From assembly GCF_001697225.1 (NCBI RefSeq), contig NZ_CP014671.1, positions 2,852,001-2,916,000 on the forward strand: a stretch of DNA of 64,000 nucleotides, written 5' to 3'. The stretch is from Immundisolibacter cernigliae. Lineage in GTDB: Bacteria > Pseudomonadota > Gammaproteobacteria > Immundisolibacterales > Immundisolibacteraceae. The translations under genes and the position numbers were made by a program. Under the pieces are notes generated by a model. It was not told the DNA's origin. It saw nothing but the letters and a program-made list of their open reading frames with translations, and made no database searches. Position 1 is the first letter of the stretch, and each line of letters starts with the position of its first letter. Positions 41,796 through 50,687 of the stretch are shown one piece after another.

Positions 41796-42796
41796 GCGGC
41801 GCTGACGGCCTTGCGGCTAACCTGATCGATCAGCCGCGCATGAGCGCCGGCCAGCGCGCCGTTGCGGGCGGCGATCAGCTCGGCCGCGATGGCGACCGCG
41901 ATCTCCATCGGCGCGTGCGAGCCGATCGGCAGGCCAATCGGCGCGTGCAGGCGGGCAATGGCCGCGTCCGGCAGGTCCAGTTGCCGCAGGCGTTCGAGGC
42001 GTTTTTCCGTGGTCCGCTGCGAGCCGAGCGCGCCGACGTAGAAGGCCGGTGATTCGAGCGCCTGCATCAGCGCCAGGTCGTCCACGCGCGGGTCGTGGGT
42101 GAGGGTGATGACGGCGGAGCGTTCGTCGGTGACGCGGACGCGGATCACCTCGTCCGGCATGCCGCTGACCAGTTCCGTGCCCGGCACGTCCCAGGCGGCG
42201 GCGTAGTCCTGGCGCGGATCGCAGACCACGACGTGGTAGTCGAGCGCCTGCGCGAGCTGGGCGATGCAGCGCGACAGTTCGGCGGCGCCGATGATGATCA
42301 GCTGCCACTGCGGCCCGAACACCTTGCGCAGCAGCTCGTCCCGCAGGGTGCAGGCGGCGGTGTGCGGGCCGGCCGGCAACAGGCGGCTGGCGCCGTTGGC
42401 AAGGTTCAGTTCGCGGGTGATGGCGTGGCGCTGTTCGAGCGCCGCGAGAACCTCGGCCATGTCGCCAGCCTGCGTCACCGGCTCGCACACCAGCTCCAGC
42501 GTGCCGCCGCAGGGCAGGCCGAAGCGCTCGCCTTCCTCGCGGCTGAGGCCGTATATGAGCCGTTCCGGGCCACTGGCGGCGACCTGACCGCCGCGCAGCT
42601 TCGCAACCAGATCGTCCTCCACGCAGCCGCCGGACACCGAGCCCATGAGCTGACCCGCGCCGCCCACCGCCAGCAGCGAGCCGACCGGCCGTGGCGAGGA
42701 TCCCCAGGTGTGGGTGACGGTGACCAGATGCGCCCATGCGCCGGCCCGGACCCAGCCCAGCAGGGCGCGGATGACGTTCAGATCGCTGCTGTCCAT
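41792..42796 (-). CDS. XdhC/CoxI family molybdenum-enzyme maturation protein
   Basis: 334 residues. The N-terminal XdhC domain has TVTHTWGSSPRPVGSLLAV, MGSVSGGCVEDD and FGLPCGGTLELV with a cysteine in CGGT. The C-terminal Rossmann-like domain carries LIIIGAAELSRCIAQLAQAL, DPRQDYAAAW and VGALGSQRTTEKR. Such proteins insert sulfurated cofactor into molybdenum hydroxylases. GAAELS replaces the usual GAGHV-type turn. It is co-transcribed with mocA. Confidence 0.88.
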   Translation of the reverse strand: MDSSDLNVIRALLGWVRAGAWAHLVTVTHTWGSSPRPVGSLLAVGGAGQLMGSVSGGCVEDDLVAKLRGGQVAASGPERLIYGLSREEGERFGLPCGGTLELVCEPVTQAGDMAEVLAALEQRHAITRELNLANGASRLLPAGPHTAACTLRDELLRKVFGPQWQLIIIGAAELSRCIAQLAQALDYHVVVCDPRQDYAAAWDVPGTELVSGMPDEVIRVRVTDERSAVITLTHDPRVDDLALMQALESPAFYVGALGSQRTTEKRLERLRQLDLPDAAIARLHAPIGLPIGSHAPMEIAVAIAAELIAARNGALAGAHARLIDQVSRKAVSAA

Positions 42797-42829
42797 GCCT
42801 GTTCGCTGCGGTTCAATCGTGCGGGATGG

Positions 42830-43429
42830 TCATTTTACGTCGGCGCCGGCCGGAGACCTTCGCGCCACGGCACGGGCTAGAGCGAAGCGGCTATCGGCCT
42901 CGGCGCCCGGAAACAGCCCTTCCTCGTACTGCACGACGTCCAGCTGCCACAGCAGATGCCGCAGCTCGCCGGGGCGCAGGCGAAAGTGCGGCGAACCGGG
43001 TCCGGCGACCGGCTGCGGCCAGCGCAGGTGCTGCTCGAACAGCAGCCAGCCGCCGGGCTTCAGGGCATCCGCGAACTGCGCGACCAGATCCCGGTTAACG
43101 AAGTGGATGTTCACGATCAGGTCGTAACGGGCTTCGGGCAGGCGCCAGTCGGCCAGGTCGGCGCAGCGCCAGTCGACCGTCACGCCGCGTCGCTGTGCTT
43201 CCTCCTGGGCGCGGGCGAGCGCCGTGGGCGCGATGTCGATCGCCTCGACCTGGAAGCCGGCCTCGGCCAGCGCGATGGCCGTGGCGCCCAGGCCGCAAGC
43301 GACGTCGAGCGCCCGCCCGCGCGGCAGGCGCGCCAGCCAGTCCATCACAAACGACGACGGCCTGGACGCGTAGGCGGCGTCGCCGGTCCGGTAACGGGCT
43401 TCCCAGCGGTCGGTATCGGACTGGCTCAT
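42830..43429 (-). CDS. class I SAM-dependent methyltransferase
   Basis: 199 residues from ATG 43429; an in-frame ATG at 43438 would add three residues. Motif I is ALDVACGLGATAIAL, followed by an acidic EAIDIAP and a post-motif PEARYDLIVNIHFVNRD. It resembles TehB-like methyltransferases, so thiopurine- or tellurite-type substrates are possible but not shown. It is divergent from cstA. Confidence 0.75.
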   Translation of the reverse strand: MSQSDTDRWEARYRTGDAAYASRPSSFVMDWLARLPRGRALDVACGLGATAIALAEAGFQVEAIDIAPTALARAQEEAQRRGVTVDWRCADLADWRLPEARYDLIVNIHFVNRDLVAQFADALKPGGWLLFEQHLRWPQPVAGPGSPHFRLRPGELRHLLWQLDVVQYEEGLFPGAEADSRFALARAVARRSPAGADVK

Positions 43430-43569
43430 TGCAGGCATCCGGGCGGCATTTGCCAAGCATAGTGCACCCGCTCCGAGTGCCGTCGCCGCGGCGTTTGCTG
43501 GCGTCCAGCAGTTAGCATTGGCGCTCGGACGCCGCACGGCGAACCGCTACTGATGCGAGGGGGATGTGC

Positions 43570-45597
43570 ATGAAATCGTTGGCCCGGGCTGCGTTCTGGA
43601 TTGCCGCGACCGTCCTGGGCGCGCTGGCGTTCGCTGGTATCGCCACGGCCCGCGGCGAGCCGATCAACGCCTGGTGGCTGATCGCCGCCGCGGTGTGCGT
43701 GTATGCCATCGGCTATCGCGTGTACGGCGTCTGGGTGGCGACGCGGGTGTTGCTGGTCGACGGCCGGCCGACGCCGGCGGTGCGCATCGATGACGGCCGG
43801 GACTTCGTGCCCACCAACCGCTGGGTGGTGTTCGGGCATCACTTCGCCGCCATTGCCGGTCCCGGGCCGCTGGTCGGGCCGACGCTGGCGGCGCAGTTCG
43901 GCTACCTGCCGGGCACGCTGTGGATCCTGATCGGCGCGGTGCTCGGCGGCTGCATCCAGGACATGGTGATCCTGTTCTGCTCGACCCGCCGCGATGGCCG
44001 CAGCCTGGGCCAGATGGCGCGCGACGAACTGGGGCCGGTCGGCGGCGGCGCGGCGCTGGTCGGCACCCTGATGATCCTGGTGATCCTGATCTCGGTGCTC
44101 GGCCTGGTGATCGTGAACGCCATGAAGCACAGCCCCTGGGCCACGGCGACGGTGGCGGCGACCATTCCGATCGCGGTGCTGGTCGGCGTCTACATGCGCA
44201 ACATTCGCCCCGGCCGGGTGCTGGAGGGCAGCGCCATCGGCGTGGCGCTGTTGCTGCTGGCGGTGTGGGGCGGCGGCTGGGTGGATCACCACCCGCTGCT
44301 GCGCACCTGGTTCGATCACGGGCCGCTGCCGATTGCCTACGCCATCATGGTGTACGGCTTCCTGGCGGCGGTGCTGCCGGTGTGGCTGCTGCTGGCCCCG
44401 CGCGATTACCTGTCGACCTTCATGAAGCTGGGCACGGTGGCGCTGCTGGCGGTGGCCATCGTCTGGCTCAATCCCGTACTGCACATGCCGGCGCTGACGC
44501 AGTTCGTGGACGGCAGCGGGCCGATCTTTGCCGGCAAGGTGTTCCCCTTTGTGTTCATCACCATCGCCTGCGGGGCGATTTCGGGCTTCCACGCCCTGGT
44601 CAGCTCCGGCACCACGCCCAAGCTGCTCACCGACGAGCGCGACATCCACATGATCGGCTACGGCAGCATGATGCTGGAGTCCTTCGTGGCGCTGATGGCG
44701 CTGATCGCTGCCTGCGTGCTCGAGCCGGGCGTGTTCTTTGCCATCAACACCGCGCCCGGCGTGGTGGGGGAGGGGGCGCAGGCGGTGGCCACCATCTCGT
44801 CCTGGGGTTTTCCGGTGGCGCTCGACCAGATGCAGGCCCTGGCCCGCGAGATGGGCGAGGCGACGCTGTTTGGTCGCACCGGCGGCGCGCCGTCCCTGGC
44901 GGTGGGCATGGCCAGTATCTTCAGCAGTGCCTTCGGGCAGGGACTGCTGGCGGTCTGGTACCACTTCGCCATCATGTTCGAGGCGATCTTCATTCTGACC
45001 ACGCTCGACGCCGGCACGCGCGTCGGGCGCTTCATGTTGCAGGATTTTCTGGGCAACTTCGTGCCGGCGCTGGGGCGCACCAGCTGGTATCCGTCGGTGC
45101 TGCTGTGCAGCGCGCTGGTGGTCGGCGCCTGGGGGTATTTTCTGTACATCGGCGTCATCGATCCGGCCGGCGGGGTCAACATCCTGTGGCCGCTGTTCGG
45201 AATTTCGAACCAGATCCTGGCCGCCATCGCCCTGTGCGTGGGCACCGCCATCCTGGTCAAGACCGGGCGCGAGCGCTATTTCTGGGTCACCGGCCTGCCG
45301 CTGGCCTGGCTGACGGCGGTCACCAGCACCGCCGCCTGGCAGAAGGTGATGAGCGACGATCCGCGGCTGGGCTTTTTCGCCGGTGCCAATGATCTGGCCG
45401 CGAAGCTGGCCGCAGGCGCGCTGCCGCCCGAGAAGGCGGCGGTTGCCCCGCAGCTCATATTCAACATGCGTCTGGACGGCTGGCTAACGGTGCTGTTCGC
45501 GGGCTTGCTGTGGCTGATCCTGGCCGATACGGCGCGAGTCTGTCTGCGTCACTGGCGCCGATCGTCGGCGGCGATGCCCGCCGGGGGCCGCGCATGA
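43570..45597 (+). CDS. cstA: CstA carbon starvation/pyruvate transporter
   Basis: 675-residue membrane protein with about 16 hydrophobic segments. CstA/BtsT proteins import pyruvate or peptides during carbon limitation. Conserved pieces include RDFVPTNRWVVFGHHFAAIAG, GAVLGGCIQDM, SGFHALVSSGTTPKLL and GIDPAGG-type IGVIDPAGGVNILWPLFG. The ATG at 43570 was chosen over 43564 because GAGGGGG lies 6 nt upstream. The stop overlaps ybdD, its usual partner. Confidence 0.93.
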   Translation: MKSLARAAFWIAATVLGALAFAGIATARGEPINAWWLIAAAVCVYAIGYRVYGVWVATRVLLVDGRPTPAVRIDDGRDFVPTNRWVVFGHHFAAIAGPGPLVGPTLAAQFGYLPGTLWILIGAVLGGCIQDMVILFCSTRRDGRSLGQMARDELGPVGGGAALVGTLMILVILISVLGLVIVNAMKHSPWATATVAATIPIAVLVGVYMRNIRPGRVLEGSAIGVALLLLAVWGGGWVDHHPLLRTWFDHGPLPIAYAIMVYGFLAAVLPVWLLLAPRDYLSTFMKLGTVALLAVAIVWLNPVLHMPALTQFVDGSGPIFAGKVFPFVFITIACGAISGFHALVSSGTTPKLLTDERDIHMIGYGSMMLESFVALMALIAACVLEPGVFFAINTAPGVVGEGAQAVATISSWGFPVALDQMQALAREMGEATLFGRTGGAPSLAVGMASIFSSAFGQGLLAVWYHFAIMFEAIFILTTLDAGTRVGRFMLQDFLGNFVPALGRTSWYPSVLLCSALVVGAWGYFLYIGVIDPAGGVNILWPLFGISNQILAAIALCVGTAILVKTGRERYFWVTGLPLAWLTAVTSTAAWQKVMSDDPRLGFFAGANDLAAKLAAGALPPEKAAVAPQLIFNMRLDGWLTVLFAGLLWLILADTARVCLRHWRRSSAAMPAGGRA

Positions 45598-45770
45598 AGG
45601 CGCTGCGCGCGTTCTGGGCCTGGCTGCGGGAAGTGTCCGGCGACGATGCCTATGAGCGTTACCTGGCACACCACGCGGCGGCGCATCCGGACAGCGCGCC
45701 GCTCGGGCGGCGCGAGTTTTTCAGTTGGCGACAGGCGACCGCCTGGTCCAAGGTGAAGCGCTGCTGTTAG
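45594..45770 (+). CDS. YbdD/YjiX family small protein
   Basis: 58 residues, the standard CstA/BtsT companion. It begins MKALRAFWAWLREVSGDDAY, contains YERYLAHHAAAHP and ends WSKVKRCC, as expected. It overlaps the cstA stop (ATGA), so it is translationally coupled and probably needed for transporter function. Confidence 0.9.
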   Translation: MKALRAFWAWLREVSGDDAYERYLAHHAAAHPDSAPLGRREFFSWRQATAWSKVKRCC

Positions 45771-45778
45771 GCCAAAGC

Positions 45779-46294
45779 ATGCCTCGCGTGTTTGCAACTG
45801 TTCGTGAGTTGATTTATTGGGAGTATGCGAAGCTCATTTCAGAAAAAGCTGTTGGGGATAGGCTGAACTATAAATTTGTGAATTTTACCCATCAGAAGTT
45901 AATGCATGGGAGGGCGACGCCATCTTCCATCCTCTCCGAAAACAAACAGCTTTTATTGATGGGTGATGTTTGCGCGTATTGCGGAACGACAACTGGTTCA
46001 CTTCATTGGGAGCATATCGTTCCCCGGTCTATCGGGGGGCCGGACAATATTGACAATATGGTTCGTGCGTGTGCGGCATGCAACCTCAGGAAGGGCGCGA
46101 GAGATCCCTATCAATGGTGCCTCGGAAACAAAATCACTGCGCCAATATCGCGAGTCGTTCTGGGCAAGTTCTTGAAGGTCGTATTTGATGAATACGCAGC
46201 CCACGACCTACTGGATTCGGCAGAATACATGCGCAATCATGCAGTTGAAAGAATCACATTGAGTGATATTTTTTTGCATTCGCGCGGCGAGTGA
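45779..46294 (+). CDS. HNH endonuclease in AT-richer DNA
   Basis: 171-residue protein with a zinc-ribbon HNH domain: CAYCG (Cys65, Cys68), HWEHIVPRSIGGPDN (His76, His79) and NMVRACAACNLRKG (Cys98, Cys101). The N-terminal 60 residues are a separate region of unknown function. Codon use and base composition (many A/T third positions) differ sharply from the neighbours, suggesting recent transfer. The start at 45779 lies just 8 bp after ybdD and has only a weak ribosome-binding site. Defence or selfish nuclease roles are possible. Confidence 0.75.
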   Translation: MPRVFATVRELIYWEYAKLISEKAVGDRLNYKFVNFTHQKLMHGRATPSSILSENKQLLLMGDVCAYCGTTTGSLHWEHIVPRSIGGPDNIDNMVRACAACNLRKGARDPYQWCLGNKITAPISRVVLGKFLKVVFDEYAAHDLLDSAEYMRNHAVERITLSDIFLHSRGE

Positions 46295-46389
46295 CTTTTC
46301 AAAATTAATCATTTATTTCGGCGGTTAGAAAGGTCCGAGCGCAACATTGCGCAGGTCGGTTTCGCAGATTGGGTGCAAGCGGGGACAAA

Positions 46390-47127
46390 TCAGGCGCTGG
46401 TAGACACCAGGCTGCCGGCGGGCGCCGTCAGGGCCAGGGTGAGGAATTCCAGCCGAAGCAACCACTGGCCGGGCGTGTCCGTGGCCGGCTCACAGCGCAC
46501 CACCCGTGCCAGGGCATCGAACAGGGGCGTCTTGAGCGCCAGTACGGTGTTCGCCGGCAGCGCCCCGGGTGTCGTCAGCTGGGCGCCGGCCGGCGAAAAA
46601 TCCCGCAGTGCAGCCGGCGTGGGGGCAGTCGTGCCACGCAGGAAATACTCGACTGGTGCCGCCACGGCTTGTCGTTCGAACGCGCGTCTTGTTGCGCTCA
46701 GTCGCCTCGCTGCGGGGGGCGGTGATAACGGGCTCGCGCAACCGCTACAGCGCAGGGCTGAATTTTTTGCTGTCGCGTGAGGAACCTGCGTGGCACAGAA
46801 CGGGCAGGTGCCCGGATCGTCCCCGCGCTGGGGCGCCGACACGTGAGGCGTTGCTGTCGCGACTGGCATCGGTTCCTGAGCGGCCTGGGGCGCCGCGCGC
46901 GCGGAATGCGGTCCGAGTCGCGCGTCGTACTCGGCGCGTCGTGCCGGGTCCGACAGCACGGCATAGGCCTGGTTGATCAGCGCCGCGGTGGCGCCGTCGC
47001 CGCCCAGGTCCGGATGCAGGCGCAGCTTCTGCATCAGCGTGCGGTAGGCGGTGCGGATGACGGCCTCGTGCGCGTCCGGTTGCACCTGCAGGATGCGGTA
47101 GTAGTTGCGTCGGTTGGGTCGCTGCAT
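46390..47127 (-). CDS. J-domain / zinc-ribbon / PilZ fusion protein
   Basis: 245 residues with three parts. Residues 8-71 are a J-domain with an intact HPD (38-40) in LRLHPDLGGD. A linker leads to a CxxC-x15-CxxC zinc ribbon (Cys108, 111, 127, 130). Residues about 145-232 fit a PilZ domain: RxxxR at 148-152 and DxSxxG at 176-181 (DFSPAG), both required for c-di-GMP binding, followed by ARVVRC and LRLEF. It may couple Hsp70 recruitment to c-di-GMP. Start at 47127 follows the M of MQRPNRRNYYRIL; the longer frame to 47232 lacks homology. Confidence 0.8.
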   Translation of the reverse strand: MQRPNRRNYYRILQVQPDAHEAVIRTAYRTLMQKLRLHPDLGGDGATAALINQAYAVLSDPARRAEYDARLGPHSARAAPQAAQEPMPVATATPHVSAPQRGDDPGTCPFCATQVPHATAKNSALRCSGCASPLSPPPAARRLSATRRAFERQAVAAPVEYFLRGTTAPTPAALRDFSPAGAQLTTPGALPANTVLALKTPLFDALARVVRCEPATDTPGQWLLRLEFLTLALTAPAGSLVSTSA

Positions 47128-47339
47128 CGGGGCGGCTTGCGGTCTGAACAGGCGTCGTGACGGTCCGGGATCGTGGGCGTGCGAAGCATACAGGCTCGCG
47201 TGGGGTACACTGCGCGCCATCACTGGGCGCACTTCGGTCCGCGCCCTGTCTGCTGAAGCCCACTTTCGGGCCCGTCAATCCCCGCTTTGCCTGGACCGTA
47301 CGCAGGCTCGCCCTGCGCAGGCCCACATCAGGAATCTGT

Positions 47340-48593
47340 ATGCCTTTTTCGACTCTCGGCCTGCGCGCCGAGCTGTGTCGTGCCGTGTCTGCGCACGGCT
47401 ACGATGCCCCTACGCCCATTCAACAGCAGGCCATCCCGGTCATTCTGGCCGGCAAGGACGTGCTGGCCGCAGCCCAGACCGGCACCGGCAAGACCGCCGG
47501 TTTTGCGCTGCCGATGCTGCAGCGCCTGGCGGCCAGCGAGCAGCCGGCGCGACCCAAATCGGTCCGCGCGCTGGTGCTGACTCCCACCCGCGAGCTGGCG
47601 GCCCAGGTCGGGCAGAACGTCAAGGATTACGGCAGCGGGCTTCGCCTGCGCAGCGCCGTGATCTTCGGCGGCGTCGGCATCAACCCGCAGACCAATGCCC
47701 TGGCGCGCGGTCTTGACGTGCTGGTGGCCACACCCGGCCGCTTGCTGGATCACCTGCAGCAGGGCAACTGCGTTCTGGACCGGGTCGAAATCCTGGTGCT
47801 GGACGAGGCCGACCGCATGCTCGACATGGGCTTCATTCGCGACATTCGGCGGATTCTTGCCCTGCTGCCCAAACAGCGGCAGACCCTTCTGTTCTCGGCC
47901 ACGTTCTCGAGCGACATCCGTTCGCTGGCATCGCAGTTCCTGCACCAGCCGGTGGAAATCGACGTCTCGCCGCGCAACTCGACCGTCAGCCAGATCACGC
48001 AGGTGGCTTACGCCGTCGACAAGGGCCGCAAGCGCGAGCTGCTGTCCTGGCTGGTCGGCAGCAACAACTGGCAGCAGGTGCTGGTGTTTGCCCGCACCAA
48101 GCACGGCGCCAACCGCCTGGCCGAGCAGCTCGATTCGGACGGTCTGAAAAGCGCCGCCATTCACGGCAACAAGAGCCAGGGTGCCCGCACGCGGGCGCTG
48201 GAAGGCTTCAAGAACGGCGATGTGCGCGTGCTGGTGGCAACCGACATCGCCGCCCGCGGCATCGACATCGACCAGCTGCCGCTGGTGGTGAACCACGACC
48301 TGCCGGACGTGCCGCACGATTACGTGCACCGCATCGGCCGTACCGGTCGGGCCGGGCGCGATGGCCAGGCCATCTCGCTGGTGGCGCCGGACGAAATCGG
48401 CCTGTTGCGCAGCATCGAGCGGCTGGTCAACCAGCGCATCTCGCCGCAGGTGCTGCCCGGCTACGAACCCTCGCCGCACGCAGTGCAGGCGCAGCCAGAC
48501 TCCCGGCCGCCGATGCGGGGTCGGCCGCAGCAAGGCGCTGGGCGGCGGCCGGGCGGCCCCTCGCGCAGCGCGCCTCGCGGCGGGCGCGGCTGA
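47340..48593 (+). CDS. rhlE: DEAD-box RNA helicase RhlE
   Basis: 417-residue ATP-dependent RNA helicase. All motifs are present: Q-motif [13 protein letters not shown], motif [28 protein letters not shown] in [17 protein letters not shown] in FSATFSSD, and VI-type [14 protein letters not shown] short basic Gly/Arg/Pro-rich tail (from about residue 385) is typical of RhlE-like enzymes and aids RNA binding. Start at 47340 has AGGAA upstream; the leader back to a weak -10 (TACACT, about 47204) is long. It is divergent from the J-domain/PilZ gene. Confidence 0.92.
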   Translation: MPFSTLGLRAELCRAVSAHGYDAPTPIQQQAIPVILAGKDVLAAAQTGTGKTAGFALPMLQRLAASEQPARPKSVRALVLTPTRELAAQVGQNVKDYGSGLRLRSAVIFGGVGINPQTNALARGLDVLVATPGRLLDHLQQGNCVLDRVEILVLDEADRMLDMGFIRDIRRILALLPKQRQTLLFSATFSSDIRSLASQFLHQPVEIDVSPRNSTVSQITQVAYAVDKGRKRELLSWLVGSNNWQQVLVFARTKHGANRLAEQLDSDGLKSAAIHGNKSQGARTRALEGFKNGDVRVLVATDIAARGIDIDQLPLVVNHDLPDVPHDYVHRIGRTGRAGRDGQAISLVAPDEIGLLRSIERLVNQRISPQVLPGYEPSPHAVQAQPDSRPPMRGRPQQGAGRRPGGPSRSAPRGGRG

Positions 48594-48610
48594 GCGATAG
48601 CCGGTCCGGG

Positions 48611-48647
48611 CTGACATGGGCGGTCGTCATGCGACCGCCCATGTCAG
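48611..48647. terminator. bidirectional hairpin between rhlE and dioxygenase beta subunit
   Basis: A perfect 16-bp stem, CTGACATGGGCGGTCG (48611-48626) and its complement (48632-48647), with a 5-nt loop TCATG. It lies between convergent genes. Neither flank is U-rich enough to be a textbook rho-independent terminator, but stem length and position suggest it ends transcription from one or both sides. Confidence 0.6.
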
Positions 48648-48659
48648 CAACCATCCGTT

Positions 48660-49175
48660 TCACAGATACACGTTCAGATTCTTCGACAGCAGCACGCTCT
48701 GGTCGAGCAGGATCGTGCGCCGGGCAATCCGCAGTTCACCCTCGATCGTGCGCAGCAGGTCCTCGCGCTGGCCGACCAGCCAGGCTTCTTCCCGCTCCAG
48801 GCGGTGGCGGTAGACGATGAAGTTCGACAGCGCGCGGATTTCGTTGCCGCTGGCGGGGAAGACTTCGACGTTGGTGATCAGGTGCCGGTAGCGGGTGCGC
48901 GGGTTCTCGGACCAGGCGGTGCCGGTGTCCAGGCGCGAGGCGCGCATGCGCAGGGACTCCAGCGTCTCCTTGTAAAAGTTCATGCGCTGCGGGTCGGGCG
49001 CGGTTTCGTCGCGGCGAAAGCGCGTCTCGCGGGTCGGCATCCAGTAGTGCAGGTCTTCGGTCAGCAGGCCGAACCAGCGTTCGTAGTCTTCCTGGTCCAG
49101 GTAGCGCGCCTCGGCGGCGTACAGGCGGTTCACGGCGAACCACAAGGCCTGGTCGTTGGAACTGTCGATGCTCAT
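48660..49175 (-). CDS. ring-hydroxylating dioxygenase, beta subunit
   Basis: 171-residue small subunit of an aromatic ring-hydroxylating dioxygenase (NTF2-like fold). It contains NRLYAAEARYLDQEDYERWF, TEDLHYWMPTRETRFRR and RTRYRHLITNVEVFPA. It stabilises the alpha3-beta3 hexamer and can affect specificity. It lies 11 bp after the alpha-subunit stop on the same strand. Confidence 0.9.
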   Translation of the reverse strand: MSIDSSNDQALWFAVNRLYAAEARYLDQEDYERWFGLLTEDLHYWMPTRETRFRRDETAPDPQRMNFYKETLESLRMRASRLDTGTAWSENPRTRYRHLITNVEVFPASGNEIRALSNFIVYRHRLEREEAWLVGQREDLLRTIEGELRIARRTILLDQSVLLSKNLNVYL

Positions 49176-49186
49176 GGCGGGCCTCC

Positions 49187-50482
49187 TCAGCGCACGCGCG
49201 GGATGTCCCGCCACGATTGTCCTGTCATGAAATCCATCCAGCGCTGGTAGAAGGCGAGCTGGTTCACGTCGCTGTACATCGGGCGGCTGATGTTGCCCGG
49301 CAGGTCCGGGTCGTCGCGGCGGCTGGTGCCCACGCGCAGGCCGTAGTGCAGGCGCTGGCGGCGGGTGACCACGCCCTCGTTGGCGCGGGTGGCGTTTTCC
49401 CAGTTCTCGCCGTCGTCCATTTCGAACACGCCGCTCGGGGAGAAGGTTTCCATGCAGGCGTCGCGCATGGCATTGCGGACCTCGTCCGGCATGTCGCGGT
49501 TGACGATGGTCCAGGCGCGCAGCTCGATGCGCCGCGGACCCTTGGGGTGCCACACGCGCATGGTGCCGATGCCGGGCAGGTAGGAGAAGTTCGGGAACAC
49601 CGAGGCCGACACCACCGAGCCGAACAGGCGCGTGGCGCGCAGCTCGCCCAGGCGGCGCGCCATCTGGGCGCGTTTTTGCTGGTAGTAGGCCATGATCACC
49701 GGCCGGCGCAGGCTCATGATGCCCAGCGTGCCCAGGCCGTCGGTGCCGCCTTCCCAGCCGTGGCCGTTGGCGTTGGCGTGAAACGAGTCCTGCTCGACCG
49801 GCATGAAGTCCGGCACCGGCTTGCCGTAGGTCATGGCCTTGGCGCCGGAGTCGTGCGTCCAGGAGGCGTGCAGGGAATCGCCGGTGAAGTTCTCGACGCC
49901 GAATTTCCAGTTGGCCTGAAAGTCGTTTCGCACGCAGCCGCCGATGAACTCGGTGCCCTCGTCGGTCTGGTCGAGCACGATGTCCAGGTACCAGCGGTAG
50001 TCACCCAGGTAGTCCTCCAGCGACGGCGCGTCGGCGTCGAAGCAGGCGAACACCAGGCCCTTGTAGGTTTCCACGCGGGCGTTTTGCAGGCCCCAGTGGG
50101 ACTTGTCGATCCAGCCGGCGTAGTGGGCTTCCTCGTGCAGGCCCATGAGGGCGCCGTCGGTGCCGAACGACCAGCCGTGGTAGTTGCAGGTGAACTGGCG
50201 CGCGTTGCCGCCGTCGGCAAAGCAGATGCGGTTGCCGCGGTGGGTGCAGGAGTTGGTGAACACGCGGATGCGCCCGTCCGTGTGGCGGGCCACGATGACG
50301 CTGTCCTGTCCCATGTAGGTGGTCAGGAAATCGCCCGGCCGGGGCAGCTCGCTTTCATGCGCCACGAACAGCCAGGCGCGGGCGAACACGCGCTCCAGTT
50401 CCTGCTCGTAGATGGCCTGGTCCCAGAAAATCCGCCGGTCGACCCAGCCCTCGCGGGTGTTGATCAGTCCAGTCACGTCCAT
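49187..50482 (-). CDS. ring-hydroxylating dioxygenase, alpha subunit
   Basis: 431-residue catalytic subunit. Rieske ligands are Cys79, His81 (CTHRGNRIC) and Cys99, His102 (CNYHGW). The non-heme iron site carries Asp202, His205 and His210 in ENFTGDSLHASWTH. It resembles naphthalene/biphenyl-type oxygenases, so an initial dihydroxylation of an aromatic or polycyclic ring is likely. GGAG precedes the ATG. Ferredoxin and reductase genes are not adjacent, so electron transfer partners must be shared. Confidence 0.92.
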   Translation of the reverse strand: MDVTGLINTREGWVDRRIFWDQAIYEQELERVFARAWLFVAHESELPRPGDFLTTYMGQDSVIVARHTDGRIRVFTNSCTHRGNRICFADGGNARQFTCNYHGWSFGTDGALMGLHEEAHYAGWIDKSHWGLQNARVETYKGLVFACFDADAPSLEDYLGDYRWYLDIVLDQTDEGTEFIGGCVRNDFQANWKFGVENFTGDSLHASWTHDSGAKAMTYGKPVPDFMPVEQDSFHANANGHGWEGGTDGLGTLGIMSLRRPVIMAYYQQKRAQMARRLGELRATRLFGSVVSASVFPNFSYLPGIGTMRVWHPKGPRRIELRAWTIVNRDMPDEVRNAMRDACMETFSPSGVFEMDDGENWENATRANEGVVTRRQRLHYGLRVGTSRRDDPDLPGNISRPMYSDVNQLAFYQRWMDFMTGQSWRDIPRVR

Positions 50483-50687
50483 GTGCCGCTCCTCGTGTGC
50501 GCTCCGTATCGGCGCTAGCGTAGGCGGGGCGCGGGTGGCGGTCAAACGAGCGTTAGGGAAGGCGTGGCAGGCGCGGCTGCCGTTCGTTTGTGACAATGCA
50601 CTTCTGGAGTCACTGAACGAGAGCGTCGCCCATGTCATCCCGTCTGCCCGAGGCTGTTAGTCCGTCAGCAACCGCACGCGCCTGGCC

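Noticed and set aside
43426-44964. 512-codon antisense frame over cstA
   Set aside because: Gln/His/Arg-rich shadow; cstA has full family homology.
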